Origin: Paracoccaceae bacterium
GTDB taxonomy: Bacteria > Pseudomonadota > Alphaproteobacteria > Rhodobacterales > Rhodobacteraceae
Direction: 5' to 3'
Assembly: GCA_020425085.1 (NCBI GenBank)
Contig: JAGQRW010000007.1
Span: forward strand, 682,001-746,000
Length of the DNA stretch: 64,000 bases
Under the pieces are notes generated by a model. The model was not told where the DNA came from. It searched no databases and saw nothing but the letters and a program-made list of their open reading frames with translations. The position numbers and the translations under genes were made by a program. Positions 25,326 through 35,221 of the stretch are shown one piece after another. The stretch's first letter is position 1. Every line of letters begins with the position of its first letter.

Positions 25326-26870
25326 GTGACCAGAGGTGCCAGAAGCGGCGGGCGGGCCGGCAACCAGCGACGCGACACCGGCCGCGCCATTGAACAGATG
25401 CCTTGGCGCATTCCCTTGAATACCGACCGGCCAACCGAACCGCTGCCCCCCGAAGGGGTCGAGGCGATTCACGATGGCGCAATGCGGATACTGGAAGAAA
25501 TCGGAATCGAGTTTCTGAATCCCGAAGCGGTGGAGATTTTGCGCACGGCGGGCTGCGCCGTTGCGGATACCAATATCCGAATGGGGCGCGATTTCGTGAT
25601 GGAAATGCTGGCGCATGTGCCGGATCGGTTCACCATCACGCCCAGAAACTCCGACCGGGCCATTCCGGTTGGCGGCAAGCATATCCTGTTTGGCAATGTT
25701 TCGTCGCCACCGAATTACTGGGACATGGAAACCGGCAAGATTTCCGGCAATTTTAACTGTTTCAGGAACCTGATGAAGCTGACGCAGTATTTCAACTGCA
25801 TCCATTTCGCCGGAGGCTATCCGGTGGAACCGATTGATGTTCACGCCAGCGTCCGGCATCTTGATTGCGTCAGTGAAAAGCTGCTTTTGACCGACAAGGT
25901 GGTGCACGCCTACAGCCTTGGCCGCGAGCGGGTCGAGGACGTGATGGAGATGGTGCGCATCGCCGGCGGCCTGACGCGCGACGAATTCGACGCCAGCCCG
26001 CATATGTACACCAACATCAATTCGGTCAGCCCGCTGAAACACGATTTCCCGATGCTGGAAGGCGCGATGATTCACGCAAGGCGCGGCCAGCCGGTGTTCG
26101 TGTCGCCGTTCACCCTGGCGGGGGCCATGGCGCCGGTGACGATGGCAGGGGCAGTCACCCTGTCGATTGCCGAGGCGCTGGCGGCGATTGTGTTGTTGCA
26201 GATCATCAATCCCGGCTGCCCGGTCGGAATCGGCACCTTCACCTCGAATGTCGACATGAAATCCGGCGCCCCTGCCTTTGGCACTCCGGAATACATGCGC
26301 GCAACCCAGATGACCGGCCAGATGGCGCGGTTCTATCGCCTGCCACTGCGCGCCAGCGGTGCCTGTGCCGCCAATGTGCCGGACGGGCAGGCGATGTGGG
26401 AAACTTCAAACTCGCTATGGTCGGCGGTGCAGTCGGGCACCAATTTCGTCTATCATGCGGCGGGCTGGCTGGAAGGCGGGCTGATCGCCAGCCCGGAAAA
26501 ATTCATCATGGATTGCGAAGTGCTGCAAATGATCCAGAGATATATGGAACCGCAACTGGTGGCGACCACACCCGGCGACCTTGCGCTGGATGCCATCCGC
26601 GAGGTCGGGCCGCACGGGCATTTCTTTGGCGCCAACCACACGCAGGAGCGGTATGAAACTGCGTTCTACAGTCCCTTTGTCAGCGACTGGCGCAACCACG
26701 AAGCCTGGAAGTTGGATGGTGCTGAATGGACGGCGACACGGGCGCACCGGTTATATAAGGCGATCCTGAACGAATATACCCCGCCGCCACTGCCCGAGGA
26801 CCGGCGCGAGGAACTGGCCGATTTCGTTTGTCGCCGCAAGGCCGAGGGCGGCGCACCAACCGATTTCTGA
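25326..26870 (+). CDS. MttB-family corrinoid methyltransferase (non-pyrrolysine)
   Basis: Trimethylamine methyltransferase superfamily member of 514 residues, with a TIM-barrel fold expected to move a methyl group from a quaternary amine or related compound to a corrinoid protein. GTG 25326 is supported by AAGGGGG 5 bases upstream. Family features include GAMRILEEIGIEFLNPEAVEIL, NVSSPPNYWD, SPLKHD and FVSPFTLAGAMAPVTMAGAV, plus the C-terminal GPHGHFFGANHTQERYETAFY. No in-frame TAG occurs, so it is not a pyrrolysine enzyme. No corrinoid protein (MttC) gene is in the window. The substrate (glycine betaine, carnitine or similar) is unknown. Confidence 0.88.
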   Translation: MTRGARSGGRAGNQRRDTGRAIEQMPWRIPLNTDRPTEPLPPEGVEAIHDGAMRILEEIGIEFLNPEAVEILRTAGCAVADTNIRMGRDFVMEMLAHVPDRFTITPRNSDRAIPVGGKHILFGNVSSPPNYWDMETGKISGNFNCFRNLMKLTQYFNCIHFAGGYPVEPIDVHASVRHLDCVSEKLLLTDKVVHAYSLGRERVEDVMEMVRIAGGLTRDEFDASPHMYTNINSVSPLKHDFPMLEGAMIHARRGQPVFVSPFTLAGAMAPVTMAGAVTLSIAEALAAIVLLQIINPGCPVGIGTFTSNVDMKSGAPAFGTPEYMRATQMTGQMARFYRLPLRASGACAANVPDGQAMWETSNSLWSAVQSGTNFVYHAAGWLEGGLIASPEKFIMDCEVLQMIQRYMEPQLVATTPGDLALDAIREVGPHGHFFGANHTQERYETAFYSPFVSDWRNHEAWKLDGAEWTATRAHRLYKAILNEYTPPPLPEDRREELADFVCRRKAEGGAPTDF

Positions 26871-27034
26871 AACGCCCCCTTGATCGGCACCGCTTGGCGA
26901 TTTTCGCATTGGTACCGGCGGTTGAATTTGCGGTAAATCCATCACCAACCTGGCTTGGAACCCGGATTTTTTGGCAAATTCTTAACGAACTCGCGCCTAG
27001 ACTTCGGCCATTCGCAATTCAAGGAGGTTTGGGT

Positions 27035-27628
27035 TTGCACGGGTTGATTGGCCGTTCGATACAGTGTTTCGTGTGCGATACCTACGGCCCGGATGTCTGG
27101 GAATCCATCTGCCAGCAGGCGGATATCGGCATCGACAACTTCGAAGCCATGCTGATTTACGACAACGCACTGGGCGAGGCGGCTATCGCCTCGGCCATGC
27201 GCAGGCTTGATCGCAGTCGCGCGGATTTGCTGGAGGATGTCGGCACCTATCTGGTGGCCCAGCCCGAAGTTGACACCATGCGCCGCCTATTACGTTTTGG
27301 CGGCGACACGTTTCAGGAATTCCTGCATTCGCTTGATGATCTCAATGACCGTGCCCGACTGGCGCTGCCGGAACTGGATTTTCCGGTTCTGGAACTGAAG
27401 GTGCATTCTGAAAGCAGTTACAGCCTGTCCTTTCGCTGGTCGGTTCCGGGGTTTGGTGCCATGGCGGTTGGAATCCTGCGCGCCATGGCCGACGATTATG
27501 GCGCGCTGGTGGTGCTTGACCGGGTTTCGGTCGTGGATGATTTCGGCGACAGCGACACCATCTCGATCAGCCTTTTGGACGCAGAATTTGCCAGCGGACG
27601 TGAATTTGACCTCGGGGCGCATTTGTGA
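27035..27628 (+). CDS. H-NOX-like sensor protein lacking the heme histidine
   Basis: 197 residues from TTG 27035, chosen because AAGGAGG lies 7 bases upstream and gives the typical N-terminus MHGLIGRSIQ. The order of elements matches HNOB/H-NOX: a helical N-half (VWESICQQADIG..NFEAMLIYDN), LLEDVGTYLV, then LRFGGDTFQEFLHSLDDL. The position of the proximal heme histidine appears to hold N104 (DDLNDRARL), and the YxSxR heme-propionate motif reads FRWSV (133-137). Heme binding is therefore doubtful. It overlaps the diguanylate cyclase gene by 4 bases (GTGA) and is presumably its partner. Confidence 0.78.
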   Translation: MHGLIGRSIQCFVCDTYGPDVWESICQQADIGIDNFEAMLIYDNALGEAAIASAMRRLDRSRADLLEDVGTYLVAQPEVDTMRRLLRFGGDTFQEFLHSLDDLNDRARLALPELDFPVLELKVHSESSYSLSFRWSVPGFGAMAVGILRAMADDYGALVVLDRVSVVDDFGDSDTISISLLDAEFASGREFDLGAHL

Positions 27629-28707
27629 ACGATTGGGATGAAAAACTCAGTTCCGCCAACCGGGCGGTTCTGGCCCGGGGGCCGACCTTGGGGCAAACCT
27701 CGCTGGATCAGTTGATGCCGATGCATATCTGGGTCGGTCCGACCGGACATATCCTGCATGCTGGCCCGACCCTGGAAAAAATCTGCGCCAAGGGCGATCT
27801 GACCGGTTTGCGGGTGATGGAGGTGCTGGAATTCCGCCGTCCGCGCCGGGTGCAGGGGATGGGCGAACTGATGGCACATGGCGGCAAGCCGGTGCAGGTG
27901 CAGTTTCGGGATTATCCGCGACGTATCCTCAAGGGGCTGGTGGCGGTGCTGCCGGATCAACAGGGGGTGATGCTGGATTTGTCGCTGGGGATCTCGGTGG
28001 CCGAACTGGTGCGCGAATACCGTCTGACCAGCAAGGATTTCGCCGCCTCGGACCCAACGGTGGAAATGCTCTATCTGATCGAGGCGCAATCGGTTATATT
28101 GCAGGAAAGCAAGCGGTTGAACAACCGCCTTGAAGGCGCGCGCATTGCCGCCGAGGAACAGGCGTTCACCGACACCCTGACCGGTCTGAGGAACCGCCGC
28201 GCCCTTGACCATATCATCGACCGTCTGGGCGAGGGGCGACAGCGGCAGCGTTTCGGGCTGATGCATCTGGATCTGGATTTCTTCAAGGCGGTCAACGACA
28301 CCCACGGCCACGCGGCGGGCGATCATGTGCTGAAGCTGGCGGCAGAGGTGCTGGTCGCGGAAACCCGCAAGGGTGATATCGTGGCGCGGGTCGGCGGCGA
28401 TGAATTCGTTCTGGTCCTGATGGATTGCGACGATGTCGATACCCTGAACGCCATTGCCGGGCGCATCATCAGGCGGTTGGAATTGCCGATGGTTTTCAAC
28501 ACGGCGGAATGCCGCATCTCGGCCTCGATCGGCATCACGGTTTCCAGCTTTTACCGCGAGTTTGATCCGGTGATGATGGCCGCCGATGCCGATGCCGCCC
28601 TTTATGCTTCAAAAAACCGGGGGCGGGCCTGTCACACCTTTTATGCCCCGGCTGCGGTCAAGGGGGGCAGGCAAGGCCAGGCAAATCTGGCCAGGGCGCC
28701 GGGCTGA
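27625..28707 (+). CDS. Diguanylate cyclase with HNOBA/PAS-like N-terminal domain
   Basis: 360 residues. The N-terminal domain (about 20-130; MHIWVGPTGHILHAGPTLEKI) resembles the H-NOX-associated HNOBA domain. A short coiled coil (about 150-180) leads to a C-terminal GGDEF domain with the GGDEF active site at 257-261 and the I-site RKGD at 248-251. It should make cyclic di-GMP with product inhibition. The GTG start overlaps the H-NOX-like gene, and the pair matches known H-NOX/cyclase modules in which the sensor controls the cyclase. Confidence 0.88.
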   Translation: MNDWDEKLSSANRAVLARGPTLGQTSLDQLMPMHIWVGPTGHILHAGPTLEKICAKGDLTGLRVMEVLEFRRPRRVQGMGELMAHGGKPVQVQFRDYPRRILKGLVAVLPDQQGVMLDLSLGISVAELVREYRLTSKDFAASDPTVEMLYLIEAQSVILQESKRLNNRLEGARIAAEEQAFTDTLTGLRNRRALDHIIDRLGEGRQRQRFGLMHLDLDFFKAVNDTHGHAAGDHVLKLAAEVLVAETRKGDIVARVGGDEFVLVLMDCDDVDTLNAIAGRIIRRLELPMVFNTAECRISASIGITVSSFYREFDPVMMAADADAALYASKNRGRACHTFYAPAAVKGGRQGQANLARAPG

Positions 28708-28728
28708 TCGCCAATTCATCCCGCCGTG

Positions 28729-30345
28729 TCACTCCTTGCCGCCAAGCCACCCCAGAAGCCCGAGGGTGGACGAATCCCTGTTTGTGTCGATCTTGTCCCG
28801 GTTCAGCATCAGCAGGATCTCGTCAGCCAGTTTCTTGCCGAGTTCCACCCCCCACTGATCAAACGAATTGATCCCCCAGACGGCGCCTTCGACGAATACC
28901 CGGTGTTCGTATAGCGCGATGATCTGGCCCAGTACAAAGGGCGTCAACTGCCGATAGGCCAGCGTCAGTGACGGGCGATTACCGGGAAAGACGCGATGCG
29001 CCGCCTGGCGCGACAGTTCGGCCCCCTGATAGCCAAGACCGGCGGCGATGGCTTCTGCCGCCGCCCGGTCGCGCCCGCGCATCAACGCCTCGGACTGGGC
29101 CAGGCAGTTGGCCTTCAGCAGGTTGTGGTGATGCGCCAGATCCGCCTCGTGCCCCGTGGCGGCGATCAGGAATTCCGCTGGCACGATGCGCGTGCCCTGG
29201 TGCAGCAACTGATAAAAGGCGTGCTGCCCGCCCGTGCCGGGTTCACCCCAGACAACGGGTGCTGAATCGCGGACCAGCGGGCTGCCGTCCAGCGCCACAC
29301 ACTTGCCGTTGCTTTCCATTTCAAGCTGTTGCAGATAGGCAGGCAAACGCGCCAGCCGCTGATCATAGGGCAGGATGGCGCGGGTCTGAAAGCCGCAGAT
29401 ATTGTTGTGCCAGATTCCCGTCAGCCCCAGCAAAAGCGGCAGGTTCCGTTCGGGATCAGCGGTCAGGAAATGCCGGTCCATCGCTGCGGCACCATCAAGA
29501 AACCCATCGAAGTTTTTCGCTCCGATGGCCAGCACGATCGGCAGGCCGACCGGCCCCCAAAGAGAATAGCGCCCACCGACCCAATCCTCAAACGCGAACA
29601 CCTGCGCCGGGTCGATTCCTAGGGCCGCCGTGCGATCAAGCGCACTGGAAACCGCCGCCAGATGCCGTGTCGCCTGTTCGCCCATGGCCCGGCGCAGCCA
29701 TGCAATCGCGGTTCCGGCATTGGTCATGGTCTCGACGGTGGTGAAGGTTTTCGATGCGATGACGATCAGTGTTTGGCCGGGATCGAGCGGCTTCAGAATG
29801 TCGCTGATCTCGGCCCCGTCGATATTGGCGACAAAATGCAGGCGGGGGCCATCGTGATAGGGGGCAAGGGCCTGAACCGCCATCCTTGGTCCAAGATCGG
29901 AACCGCCAATGCCGATATTCACCACATTGCGAAACAGCCCGCCGCCTGCGGTCTTCAGCCGCCCGCTCCGCAGGTCTTCGGCAAAGGCATACATACGTTT
30001 TCGCATCAAGCGAAGGGGCGGCAGAACATCCCTGCCTTCGATCATGACCGGTTGATCGGAACGGCTGCGAAGGGCGGTGTGGAGTGCGGCGCGATCTTCG
30101 GTTTCGTTGATCGCGTCGCCCTGAAACATCCGGTCACGCCGTGCCAGAACACCGGTGGCCCTGGCAAGGTCAAGCAGCAGTTTCAGCCCGTCACGGTCGA
30201 TATTGGTCTTGGAATAATCCAGCAGCAGTCCGTCGGTTTCCGCCGAAAAATCGGCAAACCGCGCCTTGTCGTCAAACAGCGACAGGATGCGGCGATTGGC
30301 CGTTTTCCGGTGGTATTCGGCCAGAGCGGCCCAAGGGTCGGTCAT
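28729..30345 (-). CDS. pgi: Glucose-6-phosphate isomerase
   Basis: Interconverts glucose 6-phosphate and fructose 6-phosphate; 538 residues. PGI signatures are visible: NIGIGGSDLGPRM (phosphate binding), VIASKTFTTVETMTNA, FEDWVGGRYSLWGPVG and the C-terminal NSFDQWGVELGKKLA. It is the last gene of the zwf-pgl-edd-eda-pgi operon, and its start overlaps the eda stop by 4 bases. In an Entner-Doudoroff organism it lets fructose 6-phosphate re-enter the cycle. It is convergent with the diguanylate cyclase gene. Confidence 0.96.
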   Translation of the reverse strand: MTDPWAALAEYHRKTANRRILSLFDDKARFADFSAETDGLLLDYSKTNIDRDGLKLLLDLARATGVLARRDRMFQGDAINETEDRAALHTALRSRSDQPVMIEGRDVLPPLRLMRKRMYAFAEDLRSGRLKTAGGGLFRNVVNIGIGGSDLGPRMAVQALAPYHDGPRLHFVANIDGAEISDILKPLDPGQTLIVIASKTFTTVETMTNAGTAIAWLRRAMGEQATRHLAAVSSALDRTAALGIDPAQVFAFEDWVGGRYSLWGPVGLPIVLAIGAKNFDGFLDGAAAMDRHFLTADPERNLPLLLGLTGIWHNNICGFQTRAILPYDQRLARLPAYLQQLEMESNGKCVALDGSPLVRDSAPVVWGEPGTGGQHAFYQLLHQGTRIVPAEFLIAATGHEADLAHHHNLLKANCLAQSEALMRGRDRAAAEAIAAGLGYQGAELSRQAAHRVFPGNRPSLTLAYRQLTPFVLGQIIALYEHRVFVEGAVWGINSFDQWGVELGKKLADEILLMLNRDKIDTNRDSSTLGLLGWLGGKE

Positions 30346-30989
30346 CGGTGCATCCCCAGCCTGAGGGCATTTCGGGCAAGCGAGGTGATGCCACCCCAGT
30401 CACCGCGCGCGATCAGGTTTTCCGGCGCAACCCAACTGCCGCCCACCGTCACCACATTGGCCAGCGCCAAGTAGTCGGGGGCATTGGCGGCATTGATGCC
30501 GCCGGTCGGGCAAAAGCTGATTTCGGGCAATGGGCCGCGTATGGCCCTAAGGTAAGCCGCCCCGCCTGCGGCTTCGGCGGGAAAGAATTTCAGCATGTCA
30601 TAACCCAGGGCCAGCAGCGCCATCGCCTCGGACGCGGTGGCGGCACCGGGCAAAAGCGGCAGGTCTTCATCTTTTGCCGCCTTCAGCAGGGCAGGGGTCG
30701 CGCCGGGGGATACGCCAAAGGTGGCCCCGGCCTGTTTTGCGGCGCGAACATCCCTTGGCGTGATCAGGGTGCCGGCACCGACGATGCCGCCGGGTATTTC
30801 GGCCATGTCGCGGATGGCATCAAGGGCGGCCGGTGTTCTCAGCGTGACCTCAAGCGCCACCAACCCGCCCGCGATCAGCGCCTCGGCCAACGGTTTCGCG
30901 TCGGCGGCGTCACCGATCACCAGCACCGGCAAGACCGGTGCCAGCTTGCAAATCTCGCGCATGCGGCGGCTGGCGTTCTCAACCCTCAT
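30342..30989 (-). CDS. eda: KDPG aldolase
   Basis: Splits 2-keto-3-deoxy-6-phosphogluconate into pyruvate and glyceraldehyde 3-phosphate. It has 215 residues from ATG 30989, supported by AAAGGA just upstream; longer in-frame starts would run into edd. The catalytic Glu is in ALEVTLRT, the TIM-barrel phosphate loops are in GAGTLITPRD and the Schiff-base Lys is in DMLKFFPAEAAGG. It lies 10 bases after edd and overlaps pgi. Confidence 0.95.
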   Translation of the reverse strand: MRVENASRRMREICKLAPVLPVLVIGDAADAKPLAEALIAGGLVALEVTLRTPAALDAIRDMAEIPGGIVGAGTLITPRDVRAAKQAGATFGVSPGATPALLKAAKDEDLPLLPGAATASEAMALLALGYDMLKFFPAEAAGGAAYLRAIRGPLPEISFCPTGGINAANAPDYLALANVVTVGGSWVAPENLIARGDWGGITSLARNALRLGMHR

Positions 30990-30999
30990 GCCGGTCCTT

Positions 31000-32802
31000 T
31001 CAAAAGACGGTTGCGCCGTTGTCGGCGGCGCTGACCAGCCGGCGGAAATTCCGGAACAGTTCCCGCCCGAGGCCGAATTCATTGGCGCCAAGATCGGTGA
31101 TGGCTGGCGGGCGGTCAAGGGCGGTCGGATCCTGCAGGTCCAGCGTTCCGGCCACGGCATCGAGCATGATCACATCCCCATCGCGGATTTTGGCGATCGG
31201 CCCGCCGTCCAGCGCCTCGGGCGTGATATGGATGGCGGCGGGAACTTTGCCCGAGGCACCCGACATCCGCCCATCCGTCAGCAGCGCCACCTTCAACCCC
31301 TGTCCTTGCAGGATGGTCAAAAGCGGTGTCAGGCTGTGAAGTTCCGGCATGCCGTTGGCGCGTGGCCCCTGAAAGCGAACGACGATCACCGCATCTTCGG
31401 TTAATTCGCCAGCCTTGAAGGCTGCCTTGACAGCGTCCTGATCATGAAACACCCGCGCCCTGGCGGTGATGCGGTGATGTTCAGGCGCAACGGCGGAAAC
31501 CTTGATCACGGCGCGGCCAAGATTGCCGGTCAGGGATTTCAGGCCACCGGTCGGCTGGAACGCCTCATCGGCCGAGCGCAGGATCTGGCTGTTGAGGCTG
31601 GCGCCGGCGCCGGGGCGATAATGCAGGCGATGGTCCTTGATATGCGCCTCCTGGCAATAGGTGGTCAGCCCGCGCCCGGCCACGGTCAGGGTGTCGGGGT
31701 GCAACAATCCGGCGTCCAGCAACTCACCGATCAGATAGCCAAGCCCGCCCGCCGCGTGAAAATGGTTCACATCCGCCAGCCCGTTCGGATAGATACGCGC
31801 CAGCAGAGGTGTCACTTCGGATATGTCGGAAAAATCCTGCCAGTCAAGGATGATGCCGCCCGCCCTTGCCATTGCCGGCAGGTGGATCAGGTGGTTGGTG
31901 GAACCGCCGGTGGCGTTCAGTCCGACCATTCCGTTGACAAAGGCGCGTTCATCAAGGATTTCCGAGGTTGGCGTGTAGTCATCGCCCAGTGCCGACAGCG
32001 ACAACGCCCGTCTTGCCCCCTCGGCGGTCAGGGCGTCGCGCAGGGGGGTGCCGGGATTGATGAAACTGGCGCCGGGCAGGTGCAGGCCCATGAATTCCAT
32101 CAGCATCTGGTTGGAATTGGCGGTGCCGTAAAAGGTGCAGGTGCCGGGGCTGTGATACGAGGCCATTTCCGCCGCCATCAGCACCTCGCGGCTGACCTCA
32201 CCGGCGGCGAATTGCTGGCGTATCCTGGCCTTTTCGTCATTGCCAAGGCCGGATGGCATCGGTCCTGCGGGCAGAAACACCGCCGGCAAATGGCCAAAGG
32301 TTTGCGCCGCGATCACCAGCCCCGGCACGATCTTGTCGCAAACACCAAGAAACACCGCCGCATCAAACGTGTTGTGCGACAGGGCCACGGCGGCGGCCAT
32401 GGCGATGACATCGCGTGAAAACAGGCTAAGCTCCATACCCGCCTCGCCCTGGGTGACGCCGTCACACATGGCGGGTACGCCGCCTGCCACCTGCGCGGTG
32501 CCGCCAATCTCGCGCACGGCGTGGCGGATCAGGTCCGGGTAGGTTTCAAACGGGCGATGGGCGCTGAGCATGTCGTTATAGGCGGTGACGATGGCCAGAT
32601 TGCCGCCCGAACCTTTGGCCAGCGCCACCTGATCCGGCCCGGCCCCGGCATAGGCATGTGCCTGCCCGGAACAGCCGAGATGGCCCCGTGCCGGGCCTTT
32701 GCCCCTGGCGGCCTTCATGCGTTCCAGATAAGCGGCGCGACTGGGTTGGCTGCGGGCGATGATGCGATCGGTAACGCGGGCGATGGTTGAATTGAGGGTC
32801 AT
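31000..32802 (-). CDS. edd: 6-Phosphogluconate dehydratase
   Basis: Fe-S dehydratase of the IlvD/Edd family converting 6-phosphogluconate to KDPG; 600 residues. It carries [47 protein letters not shown] and [20 protein letters not shown], which together hold the cluster cysteines. The C-terminal [20 protein letters not shown] is a family signature. It overlaps pgl by 4 bases. Confidence 0.97.
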   Translation of the reverse strand: MTLNSTIARVTDRIIARSQPSRAAYLERMKAARGKGPARGHLGCSGQAHAYAGAGPDQVALAKGSGGNLAIVTAYNDMLSAHRPFETYPDLIRHAVREIGGTAQVAGGVPAMCDGVTQGEAGMELSLFSRDVIAMAAAVALSHNTFDAAVFLGVCDKIVPGLVIAAQTFGHLPAVFLPAGPMPSGLGNDEKARIRQQFAAGEVSREVLMAAEMASYHSPGTCTFYGTANSNQMLMEFMGLHLPGASFINPGTPLRDALTAEGARRALSLSALGDDYTPTSEILDERAFVNGMVGLNATGGSTNHLIHLPAMARAGGIILDWQDFSDISEVTPLLARIYPNGLADVNHFHAAGGLGYLIGELLDAGLLHPDTLTVAGRGLTTYCQEAHIKDHRLHYRPGAGASLNSQILRSADEAFQPTGGLKSLTGNLGRAVIKVSAVAPEHHRITARARVFHDQDAVKAAFKAGELTEDAVIVVRFQGPRANGMPELHSLTPLLTILQGQGLKVALLTDGRMSGASGKVPAAIHITPEALDGGPIAKIRDGDVIMLDAVAGTLDLQDPTALDRPPAITDLGANEFGLGRELFRNFRRLVSAADNGATVF

Positions 32803-33506
32803 GGCTGATGCGCCTTTTCGGCATAATGGACGGTAACCGGGTTTGGGGCCGTCAGGATGGCGCGAACCGGCGCAACCAAGGCGTTTTCGGCCTGTTCAGC
32901 GGCCTTCAGTGCCGCCAGCTTTTCGGGGCCGACGATCAGGATATGGATGTGACTTGCGGCGCGCAGAACATTGGCGGTCAGGGTCAGGCGCGGTTCGTCC
33001 AGCGCGTCGCTGCGCATTGGCATCAGGTATTGTTTGCAATCCGGTGCCATCGCCTTGACCAGATGGCTGCCGCCCGGGAACAGGCTGGCGACATGCCCGT
33101 CCACCCCCATTCCCAGCACGCAGACATCCAGCGGCAGCGCCTGCTTGACGCCAAGGCTGAGGCGTTCCAGCACCACCTCGGGCGAGGCGGCGGGCCAGAA
33201 CAGCGGTACCAGCTTTGATTTTGCCGCCGGACCTTGCAGGAAATGCTCGCGCATCATTCTGGTGTTTGACCTGAGGTTGCTTTCCGGCACGAACCGTTCA
33301 TCGGTCAGCATCACCGATACCCGGCCCCAGGCGATCGGCTTTCTGGACAGGGTATGCAGAAAGGTGCGCGGGGTTTCGCCACCCGGTACTGCCAGTGTTG
33401 CATGCCCCTTTCGGGACAGGGCGTCGGTCAGTTCCGCCGCCACCAGCGTCGCCAGCATTTCCGCCTGATGCAAATCATCACGATATTCCGCCAGTGTTAC
33501 CTTCAT
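32799..33506 (-). CDS. pgl: 6-Phosphogluconolactonase
   Basis: Hydrolyses 6-phosphogluconolactone to 6-phosphogluconate; 235 residues of the NagB/Pgl family. [15 protein letters not shown] near the N-terminus binds phosphate, [13 protein letters not shown] is the central motif and [15 protein letters not shown] holds the catalytic His. It overlaps zwf upstream and edd downstream by 4 bases each, so the three genes are tightly coupled. Confidence 0.95.
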   Translation of the reverse strand: MKVTLAEYRDDLHQAEMLATLVAAELTDALSRKGHATLAVPGGETPRTFLHTLSRKPIAWGRVSVMLTDERFVPESNLRSNTRMMREHFLQGPAAKSKLVPLFWPAASPEVVLERLSLGVKQALPLDVCVLGMGVDGHVASLFPGGSHLVKAMAPDCKQYLMPMRSDALDEPRLTLTANVLRAASHIHILIVGPEKLAALKAAEQAENALVAPVRAILTAPNPVTVHYAEKAHQP

Positions 33507-34948
33507 TGGCCAATCTCCCGCCAGCGCCGCCCGTCGCGGTGTAGTAGCATCAAGGCATCCTCGGGCCCGGAACCGCCGGCATCATAGGGTGCGGGTTTTT
33601 CCGAGCTTTCGGCCCAGGCGGCGGTCAGGGGATCAATCCATTCCCAGGCTGCCTCGACCTCATCGCCGCGCATGAACAGGGTCTGATCGCCCCTGACCAC
33701 ATCCATGATCAGCCGTTCATAGGCATCGGGCATGACGATATCGGCCCCCAATGCCTCGGCAAAGGTCATGTCCAGCGGCACCTCGGTCAGGCGCATGCCA
33801 CCGGGGCCGGGATCCTTGATGGTCATTCTGAGGGTGATCCCCTCATCCGGTTGCAGGCGGATGATCAGCGCATTGCCGCGCCGGTTTTCCATTGCCGGAA
33901 AGATCGAATGCGGCGGATCGCGAAAAACGATGGCTATTTCCGACAAACGATGCCTGAGCTTCTTGCCGGTCCTGAGGTAAAACGGCGTCCCCGCCCACCG
34001 CCAGTTCGAGACTTGCACCTTCATCGCCACGAAGCTTTCGCTGCGGCTGTCGGGATTGCCGACCTCGTCGGCAAAACTGTCGCCGCCATTGCCCTTGCGG
34101 TACTGGCCGCGCACGATCCGTTCGGGCGGTACCGGGTCAAGTGCGCGGATCACCTTCAGCTTTTCATCGCGCACGGCGTTTGGTTCGAACCGCGATGGCG
34201 GCTCCATCGCGGTCAGGCACAATAGCTGCATCAGGTGGTTTTGCACCATGTCCCTGAGGGCACCGGCCCGTTCGTAATACTCACCGCGCCCGGCAACCCC
34301 CAGGCTTTCGGCGACGGTGATCTGCACATGGTCGATATGCTGGCTGTTCCACAAGGGTTCAAACAGCGCATTGGCGAACCTTAGGGCCATCAGGTTCTGC
34401 ACGGTTTCCTTGCCAAGGTAATGATCGATGCGATAAATCTGGCTTTCCTTGAAACAGGCACCAAGGTCGCGGTTGAGGGCGGTGGCGCTGGCAAGGTCAT
34501 GGCCGAACGGTTTTTCCACCACGATGCGGCTTTCTGGTGTTATCAGCCCGGCGGTTTTCAGCCCCGAGGCAATCGGTGAAAACAGCGTTGGGCCGACCGA
34601 AAGGTAAAAAACCCGCACCGCATCCTTGCGCAGTTTTTTCGCCAGCGTTTTCCACCCCGCATCCCCCATGGCGTCGATGCGGACATAATCAAGCAACTTC
34701 AGGAATGCGGCGATGTCGGATTTGGCGGCTTTGGGTACGGCGCTGTTCAGGGATGATTTGGCCAGGGCGCGAAAGGCGGCGGTGTCCATCGCTGAACGCG
34801 CCGCGCCGATGATCCGCCCCTCGGGCGGCATCTGGCCGATCTTGAAGCGGTGAAACAGACTGGGCAGGATCTTGCGCGCCGCCAGATCGCCGGTTGCGCC
34901 GAACAGCACCAGATCAAATGCCGCCACTGGAATTACCCGTGAAACCAT
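33503..34948 (-). CDS. zwf: Glucose-6-phosphate 1-dehydrogenase
   Basis: First enzyme of the Entner-Doudoroff and pentose phosphate routes; 481 residues from ATG 34948 (AGGA upstream). The dinucleotide-binding motif is LFGATGDLAARKILPSLF near the N-terminus. RIDHYLGKETVQNLMALRF is the active-site signature. Substrate-binding segments IVVEKPFGHD and VSNWRWAGTPFYLRTGKKL are present. It heads the five-gene operon. Longer in-frame starts exist up to 35098 but lack family-like sequence. Confidence 0.96.
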   Translation of the reverse strand: MVSRVIPVAAFDLVLFGATGDLAARKILPSLFHRFKIGQMPPEGRIIGAARSAMDTAAFRALAKSSLNSAVPKAAKSDIAAFLKLLDYVRIDAMGDAGWKTLAKKLRKDAVRVFYLSVGPTLFSPIASGLKTAGLITPESRIVVEKPFGHDLASATALNRDLGACFKESQIYRIDHYLGKETVQNLMALRFANALFEPLWNSQHIDHVQITVAESLGVAGRGEYYERAGALRDMVQNHLMQLLCLTAMEPPSRFEPNAVRDEKLKVIRALDPVPPERIVRGQYRKGNGGDSFADEVGNPDSRSESFVAMKVQVSNWRWAGTPFYLRTGKKLRHRLSEIAIVFRDPPHSIFPAMENRRGNALIIRLQPDEGITLRMTIKDPGPGGMRLTEVPLDMTFAEALGADIVMPDAYERLIMDVVRGDQTLFMRGDEVEAAWEWIDPLTAAWAESSEKPAPYDAGGSGPEDALMLLHRDGRRWREIGQ

Positions 34949-35221
34949 GGTGTTTTCCTGTCTCGTATGCCCCTGATCAGTGTAACCCGTTCCAGGTACA
35001 AAAGGAAATGACGTTTGCGCCGGCATCACGTAGCGTTGAGGCGTGGCAAAATTGTGGTTTTGGCAGGCGTTTCGGTCAAATTCCGCCCAAGTCGGCAAAG
35101 CGGTTGCAGAATGCGGCCTGCGCCAATACCAATGGCGGCGGTGGATTTTTGACAGGCCGGAGCGGTTTCAGATGCATAAACCATACGCGACAAGGGCAGG
35201 TTTGACGCTGGTGGTGCGGCT

